NCBI GenBank assembly: GCA_947305245.1
Contig: CAMZDG010000032.1
Coordinates: 1 to 35,214 of the forward strand
DNA from: an uncultured Lachnospiraceae bacterium
GTDB taxonomy: Bacteria > Bacillota > Clostridia > Lachnospirales > Lachnospiraceae
Reading direction: 5' to 3'
Length of the DNA stretch: 35,214 nt
Below, one piece after another: positions 24,858 through 32,232 of this stretch (position 1 is the first letter of the stretch; each line of letters opens with the position of its first letter). The position numbers and the translations under genes were made by a program. The notes beneath the pieces are model-generated. The model saw nothing but the letters and a program-made list of their open reading frames with translations. It was not told the origin of the DNA and ran no database searches.

Positions 24858-27563
24858 TCAGTTTCCATATTTTCCCCAAGAATCCCAGAATCTTTCCAGT
24901 TTCTCGCTGAGGCGTTCCGGATTTACCACCTCATAGTGCTCCCATTCCCGGGGAAACATCTTCCGATAGGACAGCTGGAGGAATCTCTCGTCCAGCAGCG
25001 CGATCACGCCAACGTCCTCCTGCGTCCTGATCACGCGTCCCGCCGCCTGCAGCACCTTGTTCATTCCGGGGAACCGATAGGCATAATCGAACCCATTCTC
25101 TCCCCGCGCGTCAAAATATTCCTTTAAAAGCTCCTTTTCAAAGCCCACCTGCGGAATCCCCGTTCCCACGACGATGGCGCCGATGAGAGAATCCTCCCGA
25201 AGGTCGATCCCCTCGCCGAAAACACCGCCGAGCACGCAAAATCCCACCAATGTGCCCTGCTGTTCCTCGATCTCGATCTCCATGCCAATCAGGGATTGTA
25301 GGTCCACGTCCGCATTTCCGCGGAATCTGGCCAGGAAAAGTTCCTTTTCTTCCTCCGTCATCATCTCCTGCTGGAGGATACATTCTCTGTCTGCGGAAGC
25401 AAATTCCGTCGTAAAAACTTCATATAAGGAACGTAAAAAGGCATGGGACGGACAAAATACCATGTAATTGCCAGCCCTGCTTCCCACGACGCGATCCACG
25501 TAGCGCGCAATGTTGTATAATTCCTCCGGAGATCTTCTCGTATACCTTGTCGTCACGTCATTCGCGATAAATAACGCGCGTTTTTCGTTGTCAAACACGG
25601 ATTTTGCATAGACTTCATAGTCATCCTTCTCCCCGCCAAGCAGCTCCTTATAGTACTGGATCGGAAGGAGTGTCGCGGAAAAGAGGATGGAGCTTCTCCC
25701 TCGCAGCATGCATTCCTTCAGATTCTCCCGGGGATTCACGCAGAACAATTTAATAAGGAAGGAACCGTCCTCACGCATCTGAACGTATTTGACGTAATTT
25801 TCATCCACGCGCTCGTAAATGACCAGGAAATGCGCCACCTCGAAGAAAAACAGCAAAAGCTCCTCCCTGCAGGACACGGTCTCCTCTTCCTGCTCTGAGA
25901 GATAGTCTGACAGACAGGCGTAGAGCCGATTTAACGCATTTACGAAATCATCGATCTCCTCCACCACCAAAGATGTCTCACATTCGCGTTTTAATAACAG
26001 TAGTTCTTTATTGCACTTTTCAAGATGATATGTTATTTTTTCCGCATATCCCTCTCGGAGGAAGATGCTCTTTGCTTTTTTCTTTTTCCCTTTTTTTACG
26101 GGCTTTTCGACGATCGACGTCTCGGTTGACGAATCCGTCAGATTGAAAGATAACTGCTGATTTTCCTCCGTTTTATCCGTCTTTTTCCCCTCTTTTTCGT
26201 CCGAAAGGCGCTCCATCTCCTCCATCATGCTGGCATGCACGAGACGTTTCAGGGTCAGAAAATCCTCCTTGACGAGCTCCGCGGAATACATCTCCCTTCC
26301 TCGCTCCAGTAGGTTATGTGCCTCGTCGATCAAAAAGAGATAGTCTCCCCCGCCGCTCTCGAAGAACCTCTTGAGGTAAACGTGAGGGTCAAAAAGATAA
26401 TTATAGTCACAGATAATGGCATCCGCGAACAGACTGAGGTCCAGAGCCATCTCAAACGGGCAGACCTGGTGCTTTAGCGCATATTCCTCGATCTTTTCCC
26501 TGCTGAACCGATCCTCGTGCATCAGAAGGTCATATAAGGCCTGATTGATGCGATCGTAATGCCCCTTCGCATAGGGACATTTTTCCGGAACGCACTCCGT
26601 TTTCTCCTGGAAGCATATTTTCTCCTTCGCAGTGAGCACAATGCTCTTAAAACGCACTCCCTGAGCGCGCAAAAGCTCGATCGTGTCGTCTGCAACCGTG
26701 CGTGCAATGGTTTTCGCCGTGAGATAAAATATACGGTCTCCCATGCCCCTGCTCATGGCCTTCATGGCAGGGAAGATGGTCGAAATGGTCTTGCCGACGC
26801 CCGTAGGCGCCTCGATAAATAGCTTTTTCTTGTGATAAATGGTCTGATAGACATAGGAGACCAGCTCCTTTTGGCCATCCCGATAGGGGAAGGGGAAGGT
26901 CATGGCATCGAGGGACGCCTGACGGATCCCACGCCATTTCCAGGTGTGATCCGACCACTTCCGGTACTCCGCAATGAGCTCCAGGAACCATTTTTCCAGC
27001 TCAGGAAAGTCGAATTCCTGGTAGAAATAGCGCACGTCCTCCGTCTCGAGGTTGCAATAGGTCATCCTCACCTGCACCCTCTCCCGCCTGTTTTGAAGCG
27101 CGTAGAGATAGCCGTAGCACTTCGCCTGCGCCACATGCACGGGAATGGGCCGCTTTAGGTGGTTTAAGTCACGATAAGTCCCCTTGATCTCGTCGATCAT
27201 GAGCTTCTCAGGAACGTCCAAAATGCCGTCCGCCCTACCCTCGACGACCAATTGGTATCCATCGGCCGGAAAAATCGCTTTTAGGGGCACTTCCGCGCGA
27301 TATTCGGCCCCCATACGCTTTTGCAACATGCGGTGGATCCTGCTGCCCTCCTGCATGGCATTTTCCGCCCCAACCTGATGACGGTTATTGATGTCGCCCT
27401 CGCGGAGCAAAAACTCCACCAGACGCCTCACGGAGACCCGGATCTCACCCATGGGCAATTCCGGATGCACTTCTCCATTATCCGCAGCTTTCTTTGCGGG
27501 TAAGTTGGCCGATTTTTCTGCAGCCGTTTCCACTGCCTTTTTTTCTGACTTTTGCTTTCCCAT
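24858..27563 (-). CDS. XPD/DinG-family helicase with N-terminal Cas4-like nuclease domain
   Basis: The 901-residue protein starts at an ATG preceded by AAAGGAGG. Residues 40-200 form a PD-(D/E)XK domain with His77, Asp112, E125-I-K127 and a QAKCYGY motif (Q146, Y150), as in Cas4/RecB-type nucleases. The helicase has Walker A APTGVGKT (252-259), four Cys that can hold a 4Fe-4S cluster (317, 324, 329, 368), the DEAH box (413-416) and a C-terminal helicase domain ending in AAGRVIRTQEDVG. A Lys/Glu/Thr-rich insert lies at about 455-500. These proteins unwind DNA 5' to 3' and probably serve in repair. The gene has its own promoter with an inverted repeat (27617-27646). Confidence 0.95.
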   Translation of the reverse strand: MGKQKSEKKAVETAAEKSANLPAKKAADNGEVHPELPMGEIRVSVRRLVEFLLREGDINNRHQVGAENAMQEGSRIHRMLQKRMGAEYRAEVPLKAIFPADGYQLVVEGRADGILDVPEKLMIDEIKGTYRDLNHLKRPIPVHVAQAKCYGYLYALQNRRERVQVRMTYCNLETEDVRYFYQEFDFPELEKWFLELIAEYRKWSDHTWKWRGIRQASLDAMTFPFPYRDGQKELVSYVYQTIYHKKKLFIEAPTGVGKTISTIFPAMKAMSRGMGDRIFYLTAKTIARTVADDTIELLRAQGVRFKSIVLTAKEKICFQEKTECVPEKCPYAKGHYDRINQALYDLLMHEDRFSREKIEEYALKHQVCPFEMALDLSLFADAIICDYNYLFDPHVYLKRFFESGGGDYLFLIDEAHNLLERGREMYSAELVKEDFLTLKRLVHASMMEEMERLSDEKEGKKTDKTEENQQLSFNLTDSSTETSIVEKPVKKGKKKKAKSIFLREGYAEKITYHLEKCNKELLLLKRECETSLVVEEIDDFVNALNRLYACLSDYLSEQEEETVSCREELLLFFFEVAHFLVIYERVDENYVKYVQMREDGSFLIKLFCVNPRENLKECMLRGRSSILFSATLLPIQYYKELLGGEKDDYEVYAKSVFDNEKRALFIANDVTTRYTRRSPEELYNIARYVDRVVGSRAGNYMVFCPSHAFLRSLYEVFTTEFASADRECILQQEMMTEEEKELFLARFRGNADVDLQSLIGMEIEIEEQQGTLVGFCVLGGVFGEGIDLREDSLIGAIVVGTGIPQVGFEKELLKEYFDARGENGFDYAYRFPGMNKVLQAAGRVIRTQEDVGVIALLDERFLQLSYRKMFPREWEHYEVVNPERLSEKLERFWDSWGKYGN

Positions 27564-27616
27564 GGTTCCTCCTTTCTCCTTGTCTGGTAAGGTTTTGCGC
27601 CCTGTCGAAATTTCTG

Positions 27617-27646
27617 AATTTACCTTTGCGGTAAATTTCTATTCAA
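27617..27646 (-). promoter_or_regulatory. Helicase promoter with inverted-repeat operator
   Basis: TTGAAT (27641-27646) is 18 bases from TAAATT (27617-27622) on the minus strand. The -10 and spacer lie inside a perfect inverted repeat, AATTTACC-TTTGC-GGTAAATT (27617-27637). This layout suggests a repressor site. It is not followed by a T run, so it is not a terminator. Confidence 0.5.
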
Positions 27647-27688
27647 AAAATCGTCTTCCGTCGGCTAATTTCGTGCGTTTCCGGGCAT

Positions 27689-27736
27689 AAAAAAGACACC
27701 CTAAGAAAAATGTTACTCCATCTTCCTCAGGGTGTC
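27689..27736 (-). terminator. Rho-independent terminator of the HPr-like gene
   Basis: On the minus strand GACACCCTGAGGAA pairs with TTTCTTAGGGTGTC with a few mismatches, around a 14-base loop, followed by six T (27689-27694). It lies about 45 bases after the HPr-like stop codon and before the helicase promoter, separating the two genes. Confidence 0.9.
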
Positions 27737-27779
27737 AATTTTCTTTCGCCAAAAAGACAAATCTTTGAGGTTATGCTCC

Positions 27780-28004
27780 TTAGCAGGCTACGGAAAGTCT
27801 GTTCAGCAATTCCTCAAATTCTGCATTATACCCGTGATAAGAAACCTTCAGGGGACGGGTGAAATCCAGGGCATACACGCCGAGGAAGGACTTTCCGTCC
27901 ACAACGTAACGGTTATAGCTTATGTCAATGTCAAAATTACATTTTGCAGCAATGTTCACAAAGTTCTGAACGCCATCCGGGGTCAATCGAATTGTCTTTA
28001 CCAT
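27780..28004 (-). CDS. HPr/Crh-like protein lacking the active-site histidine
   Basis: The 74-residue protein (start ATG 28004, GGATGG upstream) has the length and layout of HPr. The segment VVDGKSFLGVYALD (34-47) matches the HPr region around regulatory Ser46, with Ser39 here in the same place (GKSFLGV). The N-terminal part, where HPr carries His15 in a GLHARPA motif, has no His, so it cannot pass phosphate in the PTS. This matches Crh-type proteins, in which only the Ser is phosphorylated by HPr kinase to control carbon catabolite repression. The gene is monocistronic, between its own promoter and terminator. Confidence 0.8.
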   Translation of the reverse strand: MVKTIRLTPDGVQNFVNIAAKCNFDIDISYNRYVVDGKSFLGVYALDFTRPLKVSYHGYNAEFEELLNRLSVAC

Positions 28005-28055
28005 AGTAATCCATCCTTTCTTTCGAGACGAAACAACCAACTGCGAATTACTATT

Positions 28056-28083
28056 ATTTTAAACAATCGGGCCCAAAAGTAAA
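28056..28083 (-). promoter_or_regulatory. Promoter of the HPr-like gene
   Basis: On the minus strand TTTACT (28078-28083) is 16 bases from TAAAAT (28056-28061), about 50 bases before the ATG at 28004. The -10 matches 5 of 6 bases; spacing is slightly short. Confidence 0.5.
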
Positions 28084-28182
28084 CCGCAAGGATACACAAA
28101 TAATCGTGAAATATCCCTTCGAATTTGTGTGTTTTACCGTCACCTTTCGCTTTCCTTCCCCATTGCCATGACAAAAATATCC

Positions 28183-28240
28183 AAAATCCATGGAAAATCC
28201 ATAGAAAATGCTTGCAATCCAAGAAAAAAAGCTGTTAAAT
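28183..28240 (+). promoter_or_regulatory. asnA: asnA promoter with upstream 11-bp direct repeats
   Basis: TTGCAA (28212-28217) is 17 bases from TTAAAT (28235-28240), a fair sigma-A promoter. Just upstream are two 11-base direct repeats, AAAATCCATGG and AAAATCCATAG (28183-28204), and a third partial AAAATGC. One helical turn per repeat suggests a protein-binding site. I see no T-box (no conserved AGGGTGGTACCGCG-like segment) in the leader. Confidence 0.55.
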
Positions 28241-28278
28241 AGTAATGGTATGTTATATGCCAGAAAGGGTCATAATTT

Positions 28279-29289
28279 ATGAGTAACTTAAAACTACCCA
28301 AGGGCTATCATTCTGAACTGAATCTCTATGATACCCAGATCGCGATCAAGACCGTCAAAGACTTCTTCCAAACGTTGCTGGCTGAGAGGCTCAACCTCCT
28401 GCGCGTATCCGCTCCTCTCTTTGTGGATCCCGCATCCGGTCTGAACGATAACCTGAACGGCGTTGAGCGCCCCGTATCCTTTGACATCAAGAACGAAGGC
28501 GGCAAGGAAGGCGAGATCGTGCAGTCCCTTGCGAAATGGAAGCGTTTCGCGCTGAAGAAATATGGATTCTCCGTGAACGAAGGCCTCTACACCGACATGA
28601 ACGCCATCCGTCGCGACGAGGAGCCCGACAACATCCACTCCATCTTCGTGGATCAGTGGGACTGGGAGAAGATCATCGCTAAGGAAGATCGAACCCTTGA
28701 TACCTTAAAGGACACCGTCCGCACCGTATATAAGGTACTCCGCAAGACGGAAAAATACATGTCCATCCACTATGACTACATCGAGGAGATCCTGCCTCAC
28801 GACATCTTCTTCATCACCACAAGTGAGCTGGCAGAGATGTTCCCCGACTACTCCCCCAAGGAGCGCGAGTATTACATTGCCAAGGCAAAGGGCGCCGTAT
28901 GTATCATGCAGATCGGCGACGTGCTCGAAAATGGCAAACCGCATGACGGCCGCGCACCGGACTATGATGACTGGGCGCTGAACGCCGACATCGTGGTATA
29001 CTATCCTGTCCTTGACATCGCACTGGAGCTTTCCAGCATGGGCATCCGCGTGGACGAGGTTTCCCTGCTGTCCCAGCTCGAGAAGGCCGGCTGCATGGAG
29101 CGCGCTGAGCTGCCTTTCCACAAGGCCATCTTAAATCGCGAACTGCCTTATACCATTGGCGGCGGCATTGGACAGTCCAGAATCTGCATGTTCTTCCTTC
29201 GCAAGGCGCACATCGGTGAAGTACAGTGCTCCCTCTGGCCGGACGACATGCTGCAGGACGCTAAGGAAGCAGGCTTACAGCTACTGTAA
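28279..29289 (+). CDS. asnA: Aspartate--ammonia ligase (asparagine synthetase A)
   Basis: The enzyme makes asparagine from aspartate, ammonia and ATP, giving AMP. The 336-residue protein has the expected length and the class II aminoacyl-tRNA-synthetase-like fold. It shows RLNLLRVSAPLFVDPASGLNDNLNG near the N-terminus, the RPVSFDIK and QSLAKWKRFAL segments, DMNAIRRDEE, and the C-terminal LPYTIGGGIGQSRICMF motif with its Gly-rich loop and Arg. AAAGGG precedes the ATG at a slightly long spacing. It is transcribed alone and ends in a strong terminator. Confidence 0.98.
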   Translation: MSNLKLPKGYHSELNLYDTQIAIKTVKDFFQTLLAERLNLLRVSAPLFVDPASGLNDNLNGVERPVSFDIKNEGGKEGEIVQSLAKWKRFALKKYGFSVNEGLYTDMNAIRRDEEPDNIHSIFVDQWDWEKIIAKEDRTLDTLKDTVRTVYKVLRKTEKYMSIHYDYIEEILPHDIFFITTSELAEMFPDYSPKEREYYIAKAKGAVCIMQIGDVLENGKPHDGRAPDYDDWALNADIVVYYPVLDIALELSSMGIRVDEVSLLSQLEKAGCMERAELPFHKAILNRELPYTIGGGIGQSRICMFFLRKAHIGEVQCSLWPDDMLQDAKEAGLQLL

Positions 29290-29331
29290 GGCCATTGCCA
29301 ATTGATGAACATGCGCTTAGACGCACAAAAC

Positions 29332-29368
29332 AAGCGGGAACGCAACCCATGCGCTCCCGCTTTTCTTT
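29332..29368 (+). terminator. Rho-independent terminator of asnA
   Basis: AAGCGGGA pairs with TCCCGCTT and, inside, CGCA pairs with TGCG; the stem is followed by TTTTCTTTTG. It lies about 43 bases after the asnA stop codon. Confidence 0.93.
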
Positions 29369-29388
29369 TGCTCTCTGGGTGAACCATA

Positions 29389-29460
29389 GGGACGGGGTCA
29401 ATGGGTCAAAAATGGCTTACTACCTCCGTCCCCAGAGTTCATCCTCACCCCGTCCCCAGA
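29389..29460. repeat. REP-like inverted repeat
   Basis: GGGACGGGG (29389-29397) and its exact complement CCCCGTCCC (29448-29456) bracket about 50 bases. A second CCGTCCCCAGAG copy (from 29426) makes a direct repeat with the right arm. The ATAGGGACGG start recalls the REP sequences linked to Y1/RAYT transposases in clostridia. No transposase gene is present in the window. Confidence 0.55.
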
Positions 29461-29470
29461 GCTTATCCTG

Positions 29471-29570
29471 GCACCTTATGCTTGTAAGGGAAAACCAATA
29501 ATAAAGCATAGGCCATTTCCCAGAATCTTATGCTTGTGGAGAAAAACAGGCGAAAAAGAAGTACTCAACC
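29471..29570. repeat. Two degenerate 52-bp hairpin units
   Basis: CTTATGCTTGT occurs at 29475-29485 and 29527-29537, exactly 52 bases apart. In the first unit CTTATGCTT can pair with AAGCATAGG (29504-29512) around a 20-base loop, giving a 38-base hairpin. This is the same period and geometry as the array that follows but a different stem sequence. The GCACCTTATGC string also occurs near 12340 and 12360. Confidence 0.55.
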
Positions 29571-29590
29571 TATGCCATAACTCAAAGAAT

Positions 29591-29938
29591 GACTGCACGA
29601 AAGGCAATAATGAAATCTGTGCAGTCAGGAATACCTGAAATTGACTGCACGAAAGGCAAAAGTGAAATCTGCGCAGTCAGAAATACCTGAAATTGACTGC
29701 ACGAAAGAGAAAAGCAAAATCTGTGCAGTCAAAAACACTGGAAATGGACTGCACGAAAGAGAAAAACAAAATCTGTGCAGTCAGAAACACTGGAAATGGA
29801 CTGCATGAAAGAGAAAAACAAAATCTGTGCAGTCAGAAATGTCGGAAGCTGACTGCATGAAAGAGTAAAACAAAATCTGTGCAGTCAGAAACACTGGAAA
29901 TGGACTGCACGAAAGCGAAAAACGAATTCCGTGCAGTC
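29591..29938. repeat. Seven tandem copies of a 52-bp hairpin repeat
   Basis: Copies start at 29591, 29643, 29695, 29747, 29799, 29851 and 29903, an exact 52-base period. Each begins GACTGCAC (GACTGCAT in copies 5 and 6) and, 20 bases later, has GTGCAGTC (GCGCAGTC in copy 2), forming an 8-bp stem. A 16-base spacer of the type AGAAACACTGGAAATG follows. Loops are A-rich. Most variants keep pairing: the C-to-T change leaves a T-G pair, and copy 7 extends the stem to 9 bp. A period of 52 is not a multiple of three and no start or ribosome site lies ahead of it, so the array is not coding. Confidence 0.92.
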
Positions 29939-29986
29939 ATCCATGCGGAGAAAGGTTCGCGGTTCATGATTTGTAGAACGGAAAGC

Positions 29987-32170
29987 TTACTTTGCCTGCC
30001 AGATCACGAACTTCTCGCTCTCAAAGGTCTTTTCATAGCCATACAGGCCCATAAATCTGCGGATGAGCTCCCACTTGGGATCGTCCGTCTCGGAAAGCTC
30101 AGCCGTGTCTCCCGGCGCGATGGGGCCATCGCTCGCATATTTCTTTTCCGCGATCACCACGGGCTTTTGACGCCTTGCAACGCTGATCTCATTCATCCGC
30201 ACGTCCATGGTGTCCTGCATCACGTCATAGCCGAAGGATGCCAGGTCATTCCAGGAATGAATGGTTGGACGCATCTGAAGATAGAATGCCACCGCAGGAA
30301 TGTTGCCGTGGAGAATGACCTCCCTGCCGGCCAGGCCCTGCGCATTCGCATAATCCGTCAGCTCCTGAAGCTCTTCCGCCCGCGACGCGTTCATATGAAT
30401 GCCGCGAAGCACTTTATTTTCCGCAACAACCGTGTCTGCATATCGCACGCCGGTGCCCTCGCAGAACACGAAGCGCCAGCCAAAGGCCGTCATCTGCACG
30501 GCGCAAACCAGCAGGATCGCCCAGACGGAGACGCACGCCGCACCAAGCCCCGGCCAAATTGTTCCGATCCAGTCCGCCATCTCCCTCTCTGCTTTCTTAG
30601 GCACTCCGTTGTCTGCTTCCTTGCCTGCCGGAATCTCTGCTTCTTTTCCCTTTTCCAGCCTTACCTCTTCCAGCTCTTTCTTAGGCACTCCGTTGTCTGC
30701 TTCCTTGCCTGCCGGGATCTCTGCTTCTTTTCCCTTTTCCAGCCTTACCTCTTCCAGCTCTTTCTTAGGCACTCCGTTGCCAGCTTCCTTGCCTGCCAGA
30801 ATATGTGCATCCGTGCCGTCTTCGCTTCTTGCTTCTTCCAGCTTTTCCAAGACAAATCGCGTAAAACCAACCACCTTCTCCAGCACGAATGGTGCGAAGG
30901 CGAACAGGTTGTTAAAGCTGGGATAAATGCCATTATTGCTTCCCAGGGAAGTCAGGAGCCCTACCAGGATCAAAGCGGCCCCGTAGAAGCGGTTTATTTT
31001 GCCATTTCCGGGCCGAAACGCCTCGATGGCACCAATTCCCAAGGCAATCATCCAAAACAGCGCACAGGGCCAATAGGCGGCGTCATAGCTATGGTACTGG
31101 AAGGAAGTAAAGTAACCGGCGTTCGGCCGCTTCCAAAGCATCCAGAAAACCATCATCACGCTGCAAAGCAAAGCACCCGCCATAAAGATCCACCTGACGA
31201 GCTTTCCAAGCTTCTCCCCGGCCTTTCCTGCAAGCCCTTTCGGAAGATGCCCTGCCAGCATCCCGGAAAGAAACGTAAGCGCCACAAAGAATCCCAAACG
31301 AGTCACCCAGTAAATGGCTTCCTTGAAGGGCCAGATCAGTCCCTGCAGCATCGAGGTCGGCTTATAATCCGTCGCGCTCTCCGTCATGGCAAAGAGCATC
31401 TGAATTCCCTTCACGTAATCCGTGATCTCATAGCGGAGCGCGATCCATACGAAGAAAACAAACAGCGCACCCATATATCCAAGAAGACAAAGCAACGTAT
31501 CCTTTCCAAGCTTTGTCATAGCTTTTCCAAACCACTTTTCGTCCTCCTTGCGGCGCTCCCAACCATCCCAAATGGAATACGCCCACACTGCGAGGATCAG
31601 GCCCATCTCGGGAAGATTCGAAAAACGCACAAAGAGATTGACTCCAAGACATACGCCCGCCAGCACCAGCATCCACCGCTTTTCCAACCGAAGGCCCTGA
31701 TACAAAAGGATCAGACAAGCAAAAAACAGCACGTAGGTCAAATAGTTATATAACAGCGCCGTGGGACACCAGCACATACTCACGGCGATCATCTCACCAA
31801 GGAACGCGAGCACCGGCGAGACGCGAAGCACCCTCGTGAAAAACAGATACCCCATCATCGCCAGCAGACTGACCGTAAGCCCCGTATAAATATTCAGGCC
31901 CAGCATGGTCCGACCGAAGGGAAGGATCGTTAAAAGATGTCCGACCGCGCCTGCAAGGTAGGTCGAGAAGAACCAGGTCGTCCCCAGACTTTCCTCGCTG
32001 AAATTCACGAAATTACCGTAGTTATAGCCCACGTCCCAGAGATCTCCGCCGATGAAGACATGGCGGAGTGGATATAGGATCAGCACGGCAAAAAAGCAGA
32101 CTTCCATGATCCGTCTGCCTCTTCCCATCTTCTCAATTCTCCCCTCGCGGGCGTCACGCCTTTGTTCCAT
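29987..32170 (-). CDS. Large polytopic membrane protein with internal 28-residue repeats
   Basis: I place the start at the ATG at 32170 (727 residues) because GGGAG lies upstream; an in-frame ATG at 32185 has no site and sits close to the promoter. There are roughly 10-12 hydrophobic segments over the first two thirds, an inserted hydrophilic Lys/Glu-rich section with about 2.5 copies of a 28-residue repeat (GKEADNGVPKKELEEVRLEK type), another helix, and a soluble C-terminus of about 150 residues. The pattern of many helices, short loops and a C-terminal soluble domain resembles GT-C-type membrane glycosyltransferases or O-antigen-type proteins, but I see no decisive motif. It has its own promoter overlapping the end of the kinase gene. 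Confidence 0.8.
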   Translation of the reverse strand: MEQRRDAREGRIEKMGRGRRIMEVCFFAVLILYPLRHVFIGGDLWDVGYNYGNFVNFSEESLGTTWFFSTYLAGAVGHLLTILPFGRTMLGLNIYTGLTVSLLAMMGYLFFTRVLRVSPVLAFLGEMIAVSMCWCPTALLYNYLTYVLFFACLILLYQGLRLEKRWMLVLAGVCLGVNLFVRFSNLPEMGLILAVWAYSIWDGWERRKEDEKWFGKAMTKLGKDTLLCLLGYMGALFVFFVWIALRYEITDYVKGIQMLFAMTESATDYKPTSMLQGLIWPFKEAIYWVTRLGFFVALTFLSGMLAGHLPKGLAGKAGEKLGKLVRWIFMAGALLCSVMMVFWMLWKRPNAGYFTSFQYHSYDAAYWPCALFWMIALGIGAIEAFRPGNGKINRFYGAALILVGLLTSLGSNNGIYPSFNNLFAFAPFVLEKVVGFTRFVLEKLEEARSEDGTDAHILAGKEAGNGVPKKELEEVRLEKGKEAEIPAGKEADNGVPKKELEEVRLEKGKEAEIPAGKEADNGVPKKAEREMADWIGTIWPGLGAACVSVWAILLVCAVQMTAFGWRFVFCEGTGVRYADTVVAENKVLRGIHMNASRAEELQELTDYANAQGLAGREVILHGNIPAVAFYLQMRPTIHSWNDLASFGYDVMQDTMDVRMNEISVARRQKPVVIAEKKYASDGPIAPGDTAELSETDDPKWELIRRFMGLYGYEKTFESEKFVIWQAK
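30601..30800 (-). repeat. 84-bp in-frame tandem repeat
   Basis: A GCACTCCGTTG landmark recurs at 30601, 30685 and 30769, exactly 84 bases (28 codons) apart. The first two units are almost identical and the third is partial. They encode the charged linker of the large membrane protein. Copy-number change would keep the frame. Confidence 0.88.
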
Positions 32171-32202
32171 TCCGTCTCCCATCAAATCAATATATTGTTA
32201 CC

Positions 32203-32232
32203 ATCTTACCCCACGGGCCATGCCTTTGTCAA
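32203..32232 (-). promoter_or_regulatory. Promoter overlapping the kinase stop codon
   Basis: TTGACA (32227-32232), identical to the -35 consensus, is 18 bases from TAAGAT (32203-32208) on the minus strand. The -35 overlaps the stop codon of the upstream kinase gene (32229-32231). It would drive the large membrane protein separately from the fucU-kinase genes. Confidence 0.6.

Noticed and set aside
27998..28222. Minus-strand open frame of 74 codons upstream of the HPr-like gene
   Set aside because: It overlaps the HPr-like promoter and start, has no ribosome site, and its Trp/Phe-rich product looks like non-coding A/T-rich sequence read by chance.
28084..28278. T-box or other riboswitch upstream of asnA
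   Set aside because: The predicted promoter leaves only about 30 bases of leader, too short for a T-box, and no T-box consensus is visible.
29591..29938. CRISPR array
   Set aside because: The whole 52-base unit is repeated, including the part that would be spacer; CRISPR spacers should differ. There are no cas genes; the Cas4-like domain at 24858-27563 is part of a helicase.
29879..31753. Long plus-strand open frame of 624 codons
   Set aside because: It lies opposite the well-supported membrane-protein gene, begins inside the repeat array, has no ribosome site, and its product is His/Arg/Pro-rich with no domain.
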